This document shows positions 1 through 8,616 of a stretch of 34,125 nt of DNA, piece by piece (the stretch's first letter is position 1; every line of letters starts with the position of its first letter). Made by a program: the position numbers and the translations under genes. Origin of the DNA: Lachnospiraceae bacterium (GTDB lineage Bacteria > Bacillota > Clostridia > Lachnospirales > Lachnospiraceae); assembly GCA_017622795.1 (NCBI GenBank), contig JAGAQI010000088.1, positions 1 to 34,125 on the forward strand, read 5' to 3'. The notes under the pieces are model-generated. The model was not told where the DNA came from, did not search any database, and was given only the letters and a program-made list of their open reading frames with translations.

Positions 1-83
1 CAGGATAATGAAGGCTGGCTAACACATTTAACTTCGGGCGTATTGTCCCAATTCCAAATTTCGTAGGCCAATCACCTTCATTA

Positions 84-119
84 TAAAATAAAAGAGTGAA
101 GGCTGTTTAAACCTTCACT
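84..119 (-). terminator. Possible minus-strand terminator hairpin
   Basis: An 8-bp perfect inverted repeat (AGTGAAGG at 95-102, CCTTCACT at 112-119) encloses a 9-nt loop. Read on the minus strand the stem is followed by a T-rich tail (CTTTTATTTTATAAT), as expected of an intrinsic terminator for leftward transcription. No intact leftward gene lies just upstream, so it may instead be a repeat remnant. TGAAGGCTG also occurs at 9-17 and 98-106. Confidence 0.3.
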
Positions 120-139
120 TATATATTACGAATTCCAAT

Positions 140-790
140 TTGCTTGATGGGAAGCCTGTGAAGAGCTCTGAAGAAGAAAAGATGCTGAAAGAATATCAAG
201 ATATTCTTTTTGATTTACTTTATGAATGTAAGCTGCCGGATGACAGTGAAAGCGAAGTAGTATACCCGATTACACTTGACCGTTTTACTATCTGTGACGT
301 GGATTTTGACGGGAAGGATGAACTCATGATTCTTCATTCGGCTACCTACAGTGCACAGACCCGCACCTATATTTTAGAGTACCGGCCGGAGACGGGGACC
401 TTGTATGAAGAAGCAGTGATTTATCCGGGCTTCCGGGTGTTTGAAAACGGGATATTGACTGCTGTGTCGCTGTATAACCATTCTAATGCGGCAAGAGAGG
501 GCAGAGCACTTTGGCCGTACAGTTTATATCAATATGATGCAGAAAACGATACCTATGAATTTCTGTTTGAAATCTCTGCCTGGGACAAGTATTATCACCC
601 GGCACACTTCCCTGAAGATGCAGACAAAGATGGTGACGGTATGGTGTATCGTTTTACTGCGGATGGAATCTGGCAGGATGGCGCAGCTTATGAAGCTTGG
701 TTTGCGGAAACCTTCGGAAATCTGAAAGAGGGAGATATGTCCTGGAAAAACTTAACGGAGGAAGATATTAGTGCATTGATGAAAAACTAA
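140..790 (+). pseudogene. 5'-truncated gene, unknown secreted-type protein
   Basis: An open frame of about 216 codons with no recognised family. The only upstream start is a TTG at 140 without a ribosome binding site. The frame stays open back to 92 with no ATG, signal peptide or lipobox, so the 5' end appears lost. An internal ATG at 182 could give a 202-residue cytoplasmic product. The protein is acidic and has two Asp-rich loops, DVDFDGKDEL near residue 54 and DADKDGDG near residue 161, resembling calcium-binding loops common in secreted Lachnospiraceae proteins (inference). It ends 68 bases before a large palindrome that probably terminates it. It could be a real gene starting at 182, but a decayed lipoprotein is more likely. 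Confidence 0.5.
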
Positions 791-858
791 CACAGGCACT
801 TTCTGCGCATGGTGATGTGTGAATAATTAAGTTATTGACTTTATATACAACTTAACGT

Positions 859-934
859 AAAAGGAACCTCCAACTATATCGGAGGAGTACAGTGGTTTAC
901 CACGTACCCGGAGATATAGTTGGAGGTTCCTTTT
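859..934. terminator. Large palindrome, likely bidirectional terminator
   Basis: Two perfect 22-base arms (859-880 and 913-934) flank a 32-base centre, which itself contains a nested hairpin (GTAC-A-GTGG-TTTA-CCAC-GTAC, about 887-905). The arms begin with AAAA and end with TTTT, so a T-tract follows the stem in both directions. It lies between the convergent 140-790 gene and the regulator at 955-1878. Its size and perfection exceed those of a usual terminator, so a small palindromic repeat element is an alternative. Confidence 0.7.
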
Positions 935-954
935 AATTTGAAAAAAGTGAAAAT

Positions 955-1878
955 TTAATTATTCACATCTTCATAATATGCTTTTACGCATATGTCTTGG
1001 CTGTAATCGCCAAAGTACTGGCCGAACAGTGTGAGTCCGCCGCAGTTTGCTGTTTCCTTCGGTACGGAAAGCTTAAATTCGATGGAACTGTTGTAATCGA
1101 TATTTAAGTCGTCGATGGTGTACTTGGAAATGCGGTGGGTTCCGTCGATGTAGGTGCCGTCCTTATTGATAATCAGGGTCTTAAGCAGACCGTACTGATT
1201 TAAAAGATCCGGCCACCAGGCAGGAGAGAGCATGCCCTTGCGGACACCGTAGTCGCCCGGGCTGATCCACTTGCCGAGAGGAACACCGTTGATTTCGAAG
1301 TAAATGTCACTTGGATAGTCTTCGTTGACTTCCGGACATTCCGAAGAGATTTCAAAGGAAATCTGCAGTTCTGTTAAGCGCTGCCCTGCGTGGAGACGGT
1401 TTGGAAGAGTATATGTAATACTTCCCCAACCAATCCAGAGGATACCGGCATTGAAACGCTCCGGGAAGGAGAACATCTTCGGATTGTCTAATTCACCGAT
1501 GATGATTTGCGGAGATGCAAGTCCGCAGGTTGGATGCGCGTCGATGCTGGTGTAATGGCCAACAGATATGTCATCTTTGTAGCATGGCTGAGCCGGTGTC
1601 TGTGGTGCCAGGTCAACGATAAGTTTTTCATGGACCGGCTGGACAACTTTGCGGATGCCACGCTTGCCGGAGGTGGTCTTGATGGTTACCAGACCAGCAC
1701 CTTCCAGTTTTCCGACATGGAGGGAAATAGCACTGTTGGTAAGACCCAGAGCTTCTGCAAGGTCATTCAGACTCAGATTATTATTTTCATATACAAGCTC
1801 CAAAATGCGTAAACGCATCGGAGTACTGAGCGCCTTGAAGGTTTCTTCGGCTTCTTGTAAAGAATGAAGATAAAGCAT
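955..1878 (-). CDS. ArsR-type HTH regulator with C-terminal beta-rich domain
   Basis: Residues 10-85 form a winged helix of ArsR type: FKALSTPMRLRILELV, then LNDLAEALGLTNSAISLHVGKLE as the recognition region, then a basic wing (TTSGKRGIRK). There is no obvious metal-binding ELCVC motif, so metal sensing is unlikely. Residues about 100-307 are a second domain rich in aromatics and Gly (GKWISPGDYG, SPAWWPDLLNQYGLLKT, GGLTLFGQYFGDYSQDI) with a beta-sandwich look, plausibly an effector-binding module. It is transcribed divergently from the GH51 arabinofuranosidase operon and probably controls it. The ATG at 1878 is preceded by a perfect GGAGGAG at suitable spacing and by a promoter at 1973-2001 (minus strand). 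Such long ArsR proteins next to GH51 genes are known in Firmicutes, but the ligand is not known to me. Sugar sensing is inference. Confidence 0.85.
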   Translation of the reverse strand: MLYLHSLQEAEETFKALSTPMRLRILELVYENNNLSLNDLAEALGLTNSAISLHVGKLEGAGLVTIKTTSGKRGIRKVVQPVHEKLIVDLAPQTPAQPCYKDDISVGHYTSIDAHPTCGLASPQIIIGELDNPKMFSFPERFNAGILWIGWGSITYTLPNRLHAGQRLTELQISFEISSECPEVNEDYPSDIYFEINGVPLGKWISPGDYGVRKGMLSPAWWPDLLNQYGLLKTLIINKDGTYIDGTHRISKYTIDDLNIDYNSSIEFKLSVPKETANCGGLTLFGQYFGDYSQDICVKAYYEDVNN

Positions 1879-1972
1879 GGGACTCCTCCGTTTCTGTGGT
1901 TTTAAAGCGAAAACTAAAGGTTTGCGCTTTGGTTAAGTGAAAGAATAAAGTTTAAGTAAAAAGTTAATTCTT

Positions 1973-2001
1973 ATTATAAATGAAATGCTAAATTTAGTCA
2001 A
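1973..2001 (-). promoter_or_regulatory. Sigma-A promoter of the ArsR-type regulator
   Basis: On the minus strand, TTGACT (2001-1996) and a perfect TATAAT (1978-1973) are separated by 17 bases. The -35 box overlaps the palindrome CTAAATTTAG (1988-1997), which suggests autoregulation. The leader to the ATG at 1878 is about 90 bases. Confidence 0.75.
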
Positions 2002-2042
2002 TGGTTAAATGCTAAAGTTTTTACTAAAACGCATTTTAGTCA
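1983..2042. promoter_or_regulatory. Candidate operator cluster
   Basis: AAATGCTAAA occurs twice exactly 24 bases apart (1983-1992, 2007-2016). TTTAGTCA occurs twice (1993-2000, 2035-2042). ACTAAAA at 2023-2029 pairs with TTTTAGT at 2034-2040, and CTAAATTTAG at 1988-1997 is a perfect palindrome. Dyad A/T-rich sites near promoters are typical ArsR-family targets. That the adjacent regulator binds here is inference. Confidence 0.5.
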
Positions 2043-2055
2043 TATTGCACAAAAA

Positions 2056-2069
2056 TGTAAGCGCTTTTT
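2056..2069 (+). promoter_or_regulatory. Possible CcpA cre site
   Basis: TGTAAGCGCTTTTT matches the core of the catabolite-responsive element (TGNAARCGYTNNCA) except at its 3' end. It lies about 35 bases upstream of the -35 box of the arabinofuranosidase operon, where it could mediate catabolite control. Family consensus only; no test was possible. Confidence 0.45.
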
Positions 2070-2103
2070 TGACGTCTGAATGAAAAATTACTACTGTTAC
2101 CTC

Positions 2104-2133
2104 TTGACGTGATAGATGGGTTAGTGTTATAAT
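2104..2133 (+). promoter_or_regulatory. Sigma-A promoter of the arabinofuranosidase/transport operon
   Basis: TTGACG (2104-2109) and a perfect TATAAT (2128-2133) are separated by 18 bases. The predicted start near 2140 leaves a leader of about 130 bases before the ATG at 2273. The rest of the 1879-2272 gap holds the divergent promoter, candidate operators and a structured leader; no small ORF with a ribosome binding site is evident. Confidence 0.75.
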
Positions 2134-2160
2134 TTAAGAGAAAACGATAATAGTTGAGTC

Positions 2161-2215
2161 AAAACTGAAATACAAATCGACGAAAACGATTGAAAAAGTG
2201 GAGTGCTTCAGTTTT
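2161..2215 (+). promoter_or_regulatory. Structured 5' leader hairpins
   Basis: AAAACTGAA (2161-2169) can pair with TTCAGTTTT (2207-2215), enclosing a second inverted repeat AATCG/CGATT (2175-2179, 2187-2191). GAAAACGAT occurs twice in the leader (about 2139 and 2182). No T-tract follows, so this is not a simple terminator. It could be an operator or an mRNA-stabilising element. Confidence 0.35.
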
Positions 2216-2272
2216 TAGTGAAACTTAATTTGTTCGATATGTACAAAAAACGCCAAACGGAGGAGTCAGTTT

Positions 2273-3775
2273 ATGTTTAAATTATTTGTAAACACAAAAA
2301 GACAGATGGGTCACATCAACCCGGAACTTCAGGGTCACTTCTCAGAGCATCTGGGTCGTTGCATCTATGAAGGTATTTATGTAGGAGAAAATTCTGAAAT
2401 TCCTAATACAAACGGAATGAGAAATGACGTGGTTGCGGCCTTAAAGGAAATGAAGGTTCCTGTTCTTCGTTGGCCGGGCGGATGCTTTGCTGATGAATAT
2501 CATTGGAAGGATGGTATCGGTCCAAAAGAAAACAGAAAGAAAATGATTAACACCCACTGGGGCGGCGTAGTAGAAGACAACAGCTTCGGTACACATGAGT
2601 TTATGGAACTGTGTAAGCAGCTTGGCTGTAAGACCTATGTAAACGGTAACCTGGGTTCCGGTACCGTACAGGAAATGAGTGAATGGGTAGAGTATATGAC
2701 CTTCGACGGCGTTTCTCCAATGGCAAAGCTCAGAGAAGAAAACGGAAGTGCAGAGTCCTGGACCGTTGACTACTTCGGCGTAGGTAACGAAAACTGGGGC
2801 TGCGGCGGTAACATGACTCCAACCCACTATGCAAATGAATATAGAAGATATCAGACCTATGTAAGAAATTATCATAATGACCGCCCAATCTTTAAGATTG
2901 CCTGCGGACCAAACGTAGATGATTACAACTGGACAGACAAGGTAATGGATACCTGTTTCCAGGCGCCTGCATGGTTGCATGGTTTCATGGATGGTCTTTC
3001 CCTTCATTATTATACTCATCCGGGCGGATGGGAAAACAAGGGAAGTGCTACTGACTTCGACGAAGCAATGTGGTATCAGACCTTAAATAAGACCTTATAC
3101 ATAGAAGAGCTGATTAAACATCATGGTGCGATCATGGATAAATATGATAAGGAACACAAGGTTGGTATGATTATCGACGAATGGGGTACCTGGTTCGATG
3201 TAGAGCCGGGAACAAATCCGGGTTTCTTATATCAGCAGAACACCATGAGAGATGCTCTGGTAGCCGGAATTAACTTAAATATTTTTAATAAGCATTGTGA
3301 CAGAGTAAAGATGGCAAACATCGCACAGATGGTTAATGTATTACAGTCCGTAATCTTAACGGAAGGTGCCAAGATGATTCTTACACCAACTTACCATGTA
3401 TTTAAGATGTACAATTGTCATCAGGGTGCAGAACTGTTAGACAGCTATGTGGAAACTGTAAAGATTGGTACAGAAAAAGATCAGGTTCCAAACTTAACCG
3501 AATCCGTTTCCCTCGGTACCGACGGAAAGATTCACATCACTATGACAAACCTTTCCGTGAATGAAGCTTATGACATCGAGGGTCAGCTTGCTGAGGCAGA
3601 AGTAACCGACGTAAAGGGAACCGTTCTTGTGAACGAGATGCACGCCCACAATACCTTTGATGCACCTGAGGTTGTTAAGGCAGAAAGCTTTGATGGCTGC
3701 AAGGTAGTAGATAACAAGCTGGTGTTTACCATTCCGGCATGCAGTGTACTGCATCTGGAGGTTACTGTTAAGTGA
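2273..3775 (+). CDS. abfA: GH51 alpha-L-arabinofuranosidase
   Basis: A 500-residue cytoplasmic enzyme, the usual length for GH51, with no signal peptide. It removes terminal alpha-L-arabinofuranosyl units from arabino-oligosaccharides. The N-terminal half is the (beta/alpha)8 barrel: [16 protein letters not shown] near residue 21, [12 protein letters not shown] near 65, the acid/base Glu173 in GVGNENWG and the nucleophile Glu303 in IIDEWGTW. Residues about 385-500 form the C-terminal beta-sandwich. The ATG follows GGAGGAG at 2260-2265. It is the first gene of an operon that continues into transport genes with only 17 bases to the next ATG. It is probably induced by arabinose-containing glycans through the divergent regulator (inference). 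Confidence 0.95.
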   Translation: MFKLFVNTKRQMGHINPELQGHFSEHLGRCIYEGIYVGENSEIPNTNGMRNDVVAALKEMKVPVLRWPGGCFADEYHWKDGIGPKENRKKMINTHWGGVVEDNSFGTHEFMELCKQLGCKTYVNGNLGSGTVQEMSEWVEYMTFDGVSPMAKLREENGSAESWTVDYFGVGNENWGCGGNMTPTHYANEYRRYQTYVRNYHNDRPIFKIACGPNVDDYNWTDKVMDTCFQAPAWLHGFMDGLSLHYYTHPGGWENKGSATDFDEAMWYQTLNKTLYIEELIKHHGAIMDKYDKEHKVGMIIDEWGTWFDVEPGTNPGFLYQQNTMRDALVAGINLNIFNKHCDRVKMANIAQMVNVLQSVILTEGAKMILTPTYHVFKMYNCHQGAELLDSYVETVKIGTEKDQVPNLTESVSLGTDGKIHITMTNLSVNEAYDIEGQLAEAEVTDVKGTVLVNEMHAHNTFDAPEVVKAESFDGCKVVDNKLVFTIPACSVLHLEVTVK

Positions 3776-3792
3776 TTTTAGGAGAAATAATT

Positions 3793-6768
3793 ATGAAGTA
3801 TAAATGGTTGAAAAAATCAATAGCGCTGGCAACAATGTCTGCCGTCCTACTGCAGCCTTGTACTTACGTGCAGGAGGCATTTGCGGCAGAGGAAAGCGGC
3901 ACTGTAACAGAAAACGTTTCTTCCACCGAGTACAGTGTGGAGCGTCTGGCTACCGGTTATACCAAGGTGAGTGCAGAGTATACCGCACCAAAGTATGAAT
4001 ACAAAGGAGGAAATGTAGAATTCCAAATTGATAAGGTACTGGATAAAACCTATAGTAATATGCTTACCTCTGAAAATAAGGGATATGCAAATGATGTAGT
4101 GCAGATGACAGTTGGAGACACCATCGGTCTTACCGTGGATGTACCGGAAACTGCACTGTACTGGATTAACTTTGATTACCTTTCCAATGACGACTCCATT
4201 CTTCCGATTGAGTTGTCCTTCAAGGTAGACGGAGAGTATCCGTTCTATGAAGCAAGAAACTTAAAGTTTGAGACTACCTGGATTTCTGACGGCAAGGCAG
4301 ATATGGACCGTTACGGCAACGAAATCGTTACCATGCCGGAAAAAGATAAGCGCTGGGAAAGCAAGTATTTAATGGATGCCAGCTACCGTTATACTGAGCC
4401 TCTTTTGGTTTATTTAACCGAAGGTTCCCATAGCTTCGAAATTGCCATGGGAGAAGGTACTGTATTACTTGGCAACATTTCTTTAGTTGCTCCGACAGAA
4501 ATTCCGGAATATGTGGTTTCCAAGGAAGCACCGGGAGAAAATATTATTGAAATTGAAGCGGAAGATTTCTTTGAAAGAAATGACTCCTCCATTCATGCAG
4601 CCGGTGAATATGATTCGGCATTAAGTCCTGTTTCTGCGAAAGAAAAGGTGTTAAATATTTTGGATGGTGATTCCTTCAAAACAGCCGGTCAGACAATTTC
4701 TTACCAGTTTAATGTGACTGCACCGGGCTACTATTACATCGGTATGAACTACCGTCAGGGCGACAAAAATGACTTCCCGGTTTATCTGGATGTAAAGATT
4801 GACGGTGCGATTCCAAACGAAGCGTTCCGTTCTTATCCGGTGGCTTCCACAAAGGAATATAAAAATTCCACTCTTACCGATGAACACGGAAGAAACTTAA
4901 GCGTTTATTTAGAAGCAGGAGTACATACTATTTCCTTTACCATCAGTGCGGAAGAATTACGTTTTGCACTGGAAGCGGTAGATGAAATCATGAATGCAGT
5001 CAATGACTTATCTTTGGAGGTTACCAAGGTAGCCGGCAGCAATAAGGATAAATACCGTGACTTAAAGCTTACCAGATACATTCCTGACGTAGAGCATCGT
5101 CTGTATTCCTGGGTGGACCGTCTGAACGGTTTACTGGAGCAGGCAGCCGGTCTTCCGGGTGTAGAAGCAGAGAACGGTTCCGAGGTTGCAGCTTTTGCTT
5201 ATCTCGGTATTGCGGCAAAACAGTTACAGACTCTGGCAGAAGAGCCGGATGAACTTATTTACCGCGTGGATGAGTTGTCCAACAGCTCCAACTCCATCAA
5301 CACACAGATTGCAAACTTTGTAGATATTATCAATGACAACATTCTTTCCATTGACCGTATCTACTTATATCAGGAAGAAGCAGAACTTCCGGACGGCCTT
5401 GGATTCTTCCAGTCCATCTGGTTGGCAGTTAAGAGATTTTTCTTCTCTTTCTTCGGCCAGTCCTATTCTGCAACTAACGTAAATAAAGAACATATCCAGG
5501 TTTGGGTAAACCGTCCTCGTCAGTATGTAGAAATCATGCAGAAGATGATTGATGAACAGTTTACACCGGCCACCGGTATTGAGGTTGACTTATCCTTAAT
5601 GACCGATGCCAACAAGCTGGTATTGTCCAATGCTTCCGGCGATACACCGGACATTGCCACCGGTCTTAACTACGCACTTCCGTTTGAGCTTGGTACCCGT
5701 GGTGCACTGGTTGATTTAACCAAGTTCGACAATTATAAAGAAGTATTCGGCAGATACAGCGAAGGTATGCTGGTTCCGAGTGTTATCGGCGACGGTCTTT
5801 TCTCCCTGCCGGAAACCATGAACTTCTACGTTATGTTTTATCGTACCGATGTTTTGGAGAAGATTGGTTTAGAAATTCCGGAAACTATGGATGAGTTAAT
5901 CGCCATGCTTCCTGACTTACAGATGCGAGGATTAAATGTCTGTTACCAGACAGCACCGATGGCTGCCATGAGAAACTACCATGGTACCACACCACTGATT
6001 TTCCAGAACGGTGGCCAGTTGTATGGCAGAACGGCACAGGATTTACTGCTTGACAGTGAAGAATGTGTAGATGGCTTAACACAGTTAACCGAGTTGTTTA
6101 CCTTGTATGATTTGCCGGTAGACGTACCAAACTTCTATCAGCATTTCAGAAACGGTGACTTACCGGTGGGCTTTGCTGACTTCAACTCTTACAACCTGAT
6201 TTTAAATGCGGCTCCGGAAATTGCAAACTCCTGGGGCGTTGCATTGGTACCGGGTATTAAAGATAAAGAAACCGGCGAAATCAACCGTTACATGGCGGGA
6301 GGCGCCGAAAGTACCATCATGTTTAAGTCTGATGATGAAAGAGAACAGAAGGCTTGGCAGTTTATGGACTGGTGGTCCAGCGCCCAGGTTCAGGCAGAGT
6401 TCGGACAGATGCTTCAGATTATGTACGGTGATGAATACATTTGGCCAACCGCAAACTTAGAAGCGTTTGCAATGCTTCCGTTCCCAACTGCCGATAAGGA
6501 AGTGGTTCTGGAGCAGGCAACCTACATCTTAGAAGCACCAAGATTACTTGGCGGTTATATGTTAGAGCGTGAAATGAGTAACATTTTCAATAATGTTGTT
6601 GTAGACGGCGAAAATCTTCGTTCCCGTATCGATGACGCTGTAAAAATCGTAAACCGTGAAACCAGCCGTAAGCTGGAGGAATTCGGCTATATCGACAGTG
6701 AAGGCAATGTTATCAAGGAATACATCGTACCGTCTGTAGACACCGTACGTGAAATTCTTGGTCGATAA
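3793..6768 (+). CDS. Very large extracellular solute-binding protein with CBM-like N-terminal modules
   Basis: A 991-residue exported protein. The first 35 residues are a signal peptide ending AFA-AEE, with no clear lipobox. Residues about 40-235 and 245-400 look like two beta-sandwich carbohydrate-binding-like modules ([15 protein letters not shown], then IEIEAEDFF and VKIDGAIP). Residues about 405-530 are helical. Residues 537-557 are an aromatic, amphipathic segment ([14 protein letters not shown]). From about 567 to the end comes a family-1 sugar-binding protein ([49 protein letters not shown]). It presumably delivers a glycan to the permeases that follow. Normal binding proteins of this class are 400-550 residues, so this is nearly double. 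The start at 3793 is chosen over an upstream GTG at 3772 because AGGAG lies at 3780-3784. Confidence 0.85.
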   Translation: MKYKWLKKSIALATMSAVLLQPCTYVQEAFAAEESGTVTENVSSTEYSVERLATGYTKVSAEYTAPKYEYKGGNVEFQIDKVLDKTYSNMLTSENKGYANDVVQMTVGDTIGLTVDVPETALYWINFDYLSNDDSILPIELSFKVDGEYPFYEARNLKFETTWISDGKADMDRYGNEIVTMPEKDKRWESKYLMDASYRYTEPLLVYLTEGSHSFEIAMGEGTVLLGNISLVAPTEIPEYVVSKEAPGENIIEIEAEDFFERNDSSIHAAGEYDSALSPVSAKEKVLNILDGDSFKTAGQTISYQFNVTAPGYYYIGMNYRQGDKNDFPVYLDVKIDGAIPNEAFRSYPVASTKEYKNSTLTDEHGRNLSVYLEAGVHTISFTISAEELRFALEAVDEIMNAVNDLSLEVTKVAGSNKDKYRDLKLTRYIPDVEHRLYSWVDRLNGLLEQAAGLPGVEAENGSEVAAFAYLGIAAKQLQTLAEEPDELIYRVDELSNSSNSINTQIANFVDIINDNILSIDRIYLYQEEAELPDGLGFFQSIWLAVKRFFFSFFGQSYSATNVNKEHIQVWVNRPRQYVEIMQKMIDEQFTPATGIEVDLSLMTDANKLVLSNASGDTPDIATGLNYALPFELGTRGALVDLTKFDNYKEVFGRYSEGMLVPSVIGDGLFSLPETMNFYVMFYRTDVLEKIGLEIPETMDELIAMLPDLQMRGLNVCYQTAPMAAMRNYHGTTPLIFQNGGQLYGRTAQDLLLDSEECVDGLTQLTELFTLYDLPVDVPNFYQHFRNGDLPVGFADFNSYNLILNAAPEIANSWGVALVPGIKDKETGEINRYMAGGAESTIMFKSDDEREQKAWQFMDWWSSAQVQAEFGQMLQIMYGDEYIWPTANLEAFAMLPFPTADKEVVLEQATYILEAPRLLGGYMLEREMSNIFNNVVVDGENLRSRIDDAVKIVNRETSRKLEEFGYIDSEGNVIKEYIVPSVDTVREILGR

Positions 6769-6788
6769 GGGCAGAGAGGGGAAAAACA

Positions 6789-7706
6789 ATGAGTAAAAAG
6801 AAAACCTGGTCCAAGGTAGCCAGAAAATCACAACAGAATAAAGCCGGCTACGCTTTTTTGGGACCATACACCATATTGTTTGCAATCTTCATTGTGGCGC
6901 CGGTTGTTATGGCAGTTATCCTGTCCTTTACAAACTTTGATACCATTCAGTTTCCAAGCTTTGTAGGCTTCCTGAATTATATCAACTTATTGACCAGTGA
7001 TGAAGTGTTCATGCAGTATGTTTTACCGAACACTGTAAAATATGCGATTATCGTCGGTGTGGGCGGATATGTATTATCCTTCCTGCTGGCGTGGGCACTG
7101 GCTAACTTAACCAAGTGGCCAAGAACTATTTTAGCCTTGATTTTATATTCTCCGAGTATGACGGCCGGTGTTGCCATGTCCGTACTTTGGAAAATTATGT
7201 TTACCGGTGACCAGACTGGTTACATCAACAGCTGGTTGATGGAAATCGGCATCATCAATGAGCCGATTATCTGGCTGACCAGCGGCCAGTACTTACTTCC
7301 AATCGTTATTATCATCGGTTTGTGGAGTAGTATGGGGGTAGGCTTCTTATCCATCTTAGCAGGTCTCTTAAACGTAGACGAAAGCTTATATGAAGCAGCT
7401 GCCATCGATGGTGTTAAGAACCGTTTCCAGGAAATGATTTATATCACTATTCCTAGTATGAAGCCGCAGATGCTGTTCGCGGCCGTAATGCAGATTGTAG
7501 GTGCATTCCAGAACGGTTCCGTCAGCACCATGCTTGCCGGCAACCCGACACCGGGTTATGCGGCACAGCTTATCGTAAACCATATCGAAGACTACGGTTT
7601 CATCCGTTATGAAATGGGTTACGCAGCAGCGGTTTCCGTTGTGTTACTGTTAATTGTTCAGATATTCTCCAAACTGAGCGGTAAGCTCTTTGGCGAAAAT
7701 GATTAA
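6789..7706 (+). CDS. ABC sugar permease, MalF/UgpA type (importer 1)
   Basis: A 305-residue membrane protein with about six transmembrane helices. The cytoplasmic EAA loop that docks the ATPase starts at residue 202 (EAAAIDG, ending TIPSMKP). The basic N-terminus ([16 protein letters not shown]) lies in the cytoplasm. It is expected to form the translocation channel with the product of 7724-8599 and to receive substrate from the large solute-binding protein just upstream. Gaps to its neighbours are 20 and 17 bases. No ATPase gene is present in the operon. Confidence 0.93.
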   Translation: MSKKKTWSKVARKSQQNKAGYAFLGPYTILFAIFIVAPVVMAVILSFTNFDTIQFPSFVGFLNYINLLTSDEVFMQYVLPNTVKYAIIVGVGGYVLSFLLAWALANLTKWPRTILALILYSPSMTAGVAMSVLWKIMFTGDQTGYINSWLMEIGIINEPIIWLTSGQYLLPIVIIIGLWSSMGVGFLSILAGLLNVDESLYEAAAIDGVKNRFQEMIYITIPSMKPQMLFAAVMQIVGAFQNGSVSTMLAGNPTPGYAAQLIVNHIEDYGFIRYEMGYAAAVSVVLLLIVQIFSKLSGKLFGEND

Positions 7707-7723
7707 GGAAGGAGGAAAAACAA

Positions 7724-8599
7724 ATGGCTGCATATAAGGGACATAGAATGAATCCTGATAAATTTGAAAAAGGTCAGATTAAGCTGTATCTGTTTGTAGT
7801 TCCTTTGGCCCTGATTACGGGACTTCCGATTGTGTACATCATTTTCCACGCATTTAAGCCGATGGAAGAGTTGTTCGCATTTCCGCCAAAGTTTATTACA
7901 ACCAACCCAACCCTGGATAACTTCCGACAGTTATTTAAGGCTTCCCGCGCAGCGGGTATTCCGCTTAGTAAGTATCTGTTTAACAGTGTACTTATTACCG
8001 TAAGCGTTGTGTTCTCCTCCATGATTTTATCTTCTGCAGCAGCATATGCCATGTCGAAGTTAAAGTTCAAAGGAAGAGACCTTATTTTCAACATCAACCA
8101 GTTGGCGCTGATGTTCGTACCGGTAGCAGTTATGATTCCAAGATACTTAGTAGTTGAGTTCCTTGGACTTACCGATACTTACTGGTCCCAGATTTTACCG
8201 CTGATTCCGCTTCCGGTTTCCGTCTTCCTGTTAAAGCAGTTCGTAGACACCGTACCGGATTCCTTAATCGAAGCGGCTTACATGGACGGTGCAACCGAAC
8301 TCCATGTATACTTTAAGATTATTATTCCGATGATCAAACCGGCTCTGGCCACCGCTGCAATCTTAGTATTCCAGCAGGTATGGAGCAACCTGGAGGCATC
8401 CAACTATTATATTAGTGATGAAGGCTTAAAATCGCTGGTGTTCTACATGAATACCTTGGCAAGTGCCAATGGTAACAGCGTAGCCGGTCAGGGTGTTCAG
8501 GCAGCGGCATCCTTGCTTATGTTCCTGCCAAACTTAATCCTGTTCTGCTTCTTACAGAATAAGGTTATGAATACCATGGCTCACTCCGGTATTAAATAG
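7724..8599 (+). CDS. ABC sugar permease, MalG type (importer 1)
   Basis: A 291-residue membrane protein with six predicted helices. The EAA loop at residue 183 (EAAYMDGATELHVYFKIIIP) and the C-terminal NKVMNTMAHSGIK tail are typical of MalG-like subunits of carbohydrate importers. It follows its partner permease by 17 bases and is preceded by GGAGG. Substrate is inferred from the locus to be an arabinose-containing oligosaccharide. Confidence 0.93.
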   Translation: MAAYKGHRMNPDKFEKGQIKLYLFVVPLALITGLPIVYIIFHAFKPMEELFAFPPKFITTNPTLDNFRQLFKASRAAGIPLSKYLFNSVLITVSVVFSSMILSSAAAYAMSKLKFKGRDLIFNINQLALMFVPVAVMIPRYLVVEFLGLTDTYWSQILPLIPLPVSVFLLKQFVDTVPDSLIEAAYMDGATELHVYFKIIIPMIKPALATAAILVFQQVWSNLEASNYYISDEGLKSLVFYMNTLASANGNSVAGQGVQAAASLLMFLPNLILFCFLQNKVMNTMAHSGIK

Positions 8600-8616
8600 T
8601 AAAGAGAGGACGACAC

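Noticed and set aside
2441-3019. 192-codon minus-strand open frame inside the GH51 gene
   Set aside because: It is opposite a full-length catalytic gene with intact GH51 motifs, has no ribosome binding site and no family resemblance.
3772-3792. GTG start at 3772 for the large solute-binding protein
   Set aside because: It would overlap the GH51 stop and lacks a ribosome binding site, while ATG 3793 has AGGAG and begins a standard signal peptide.
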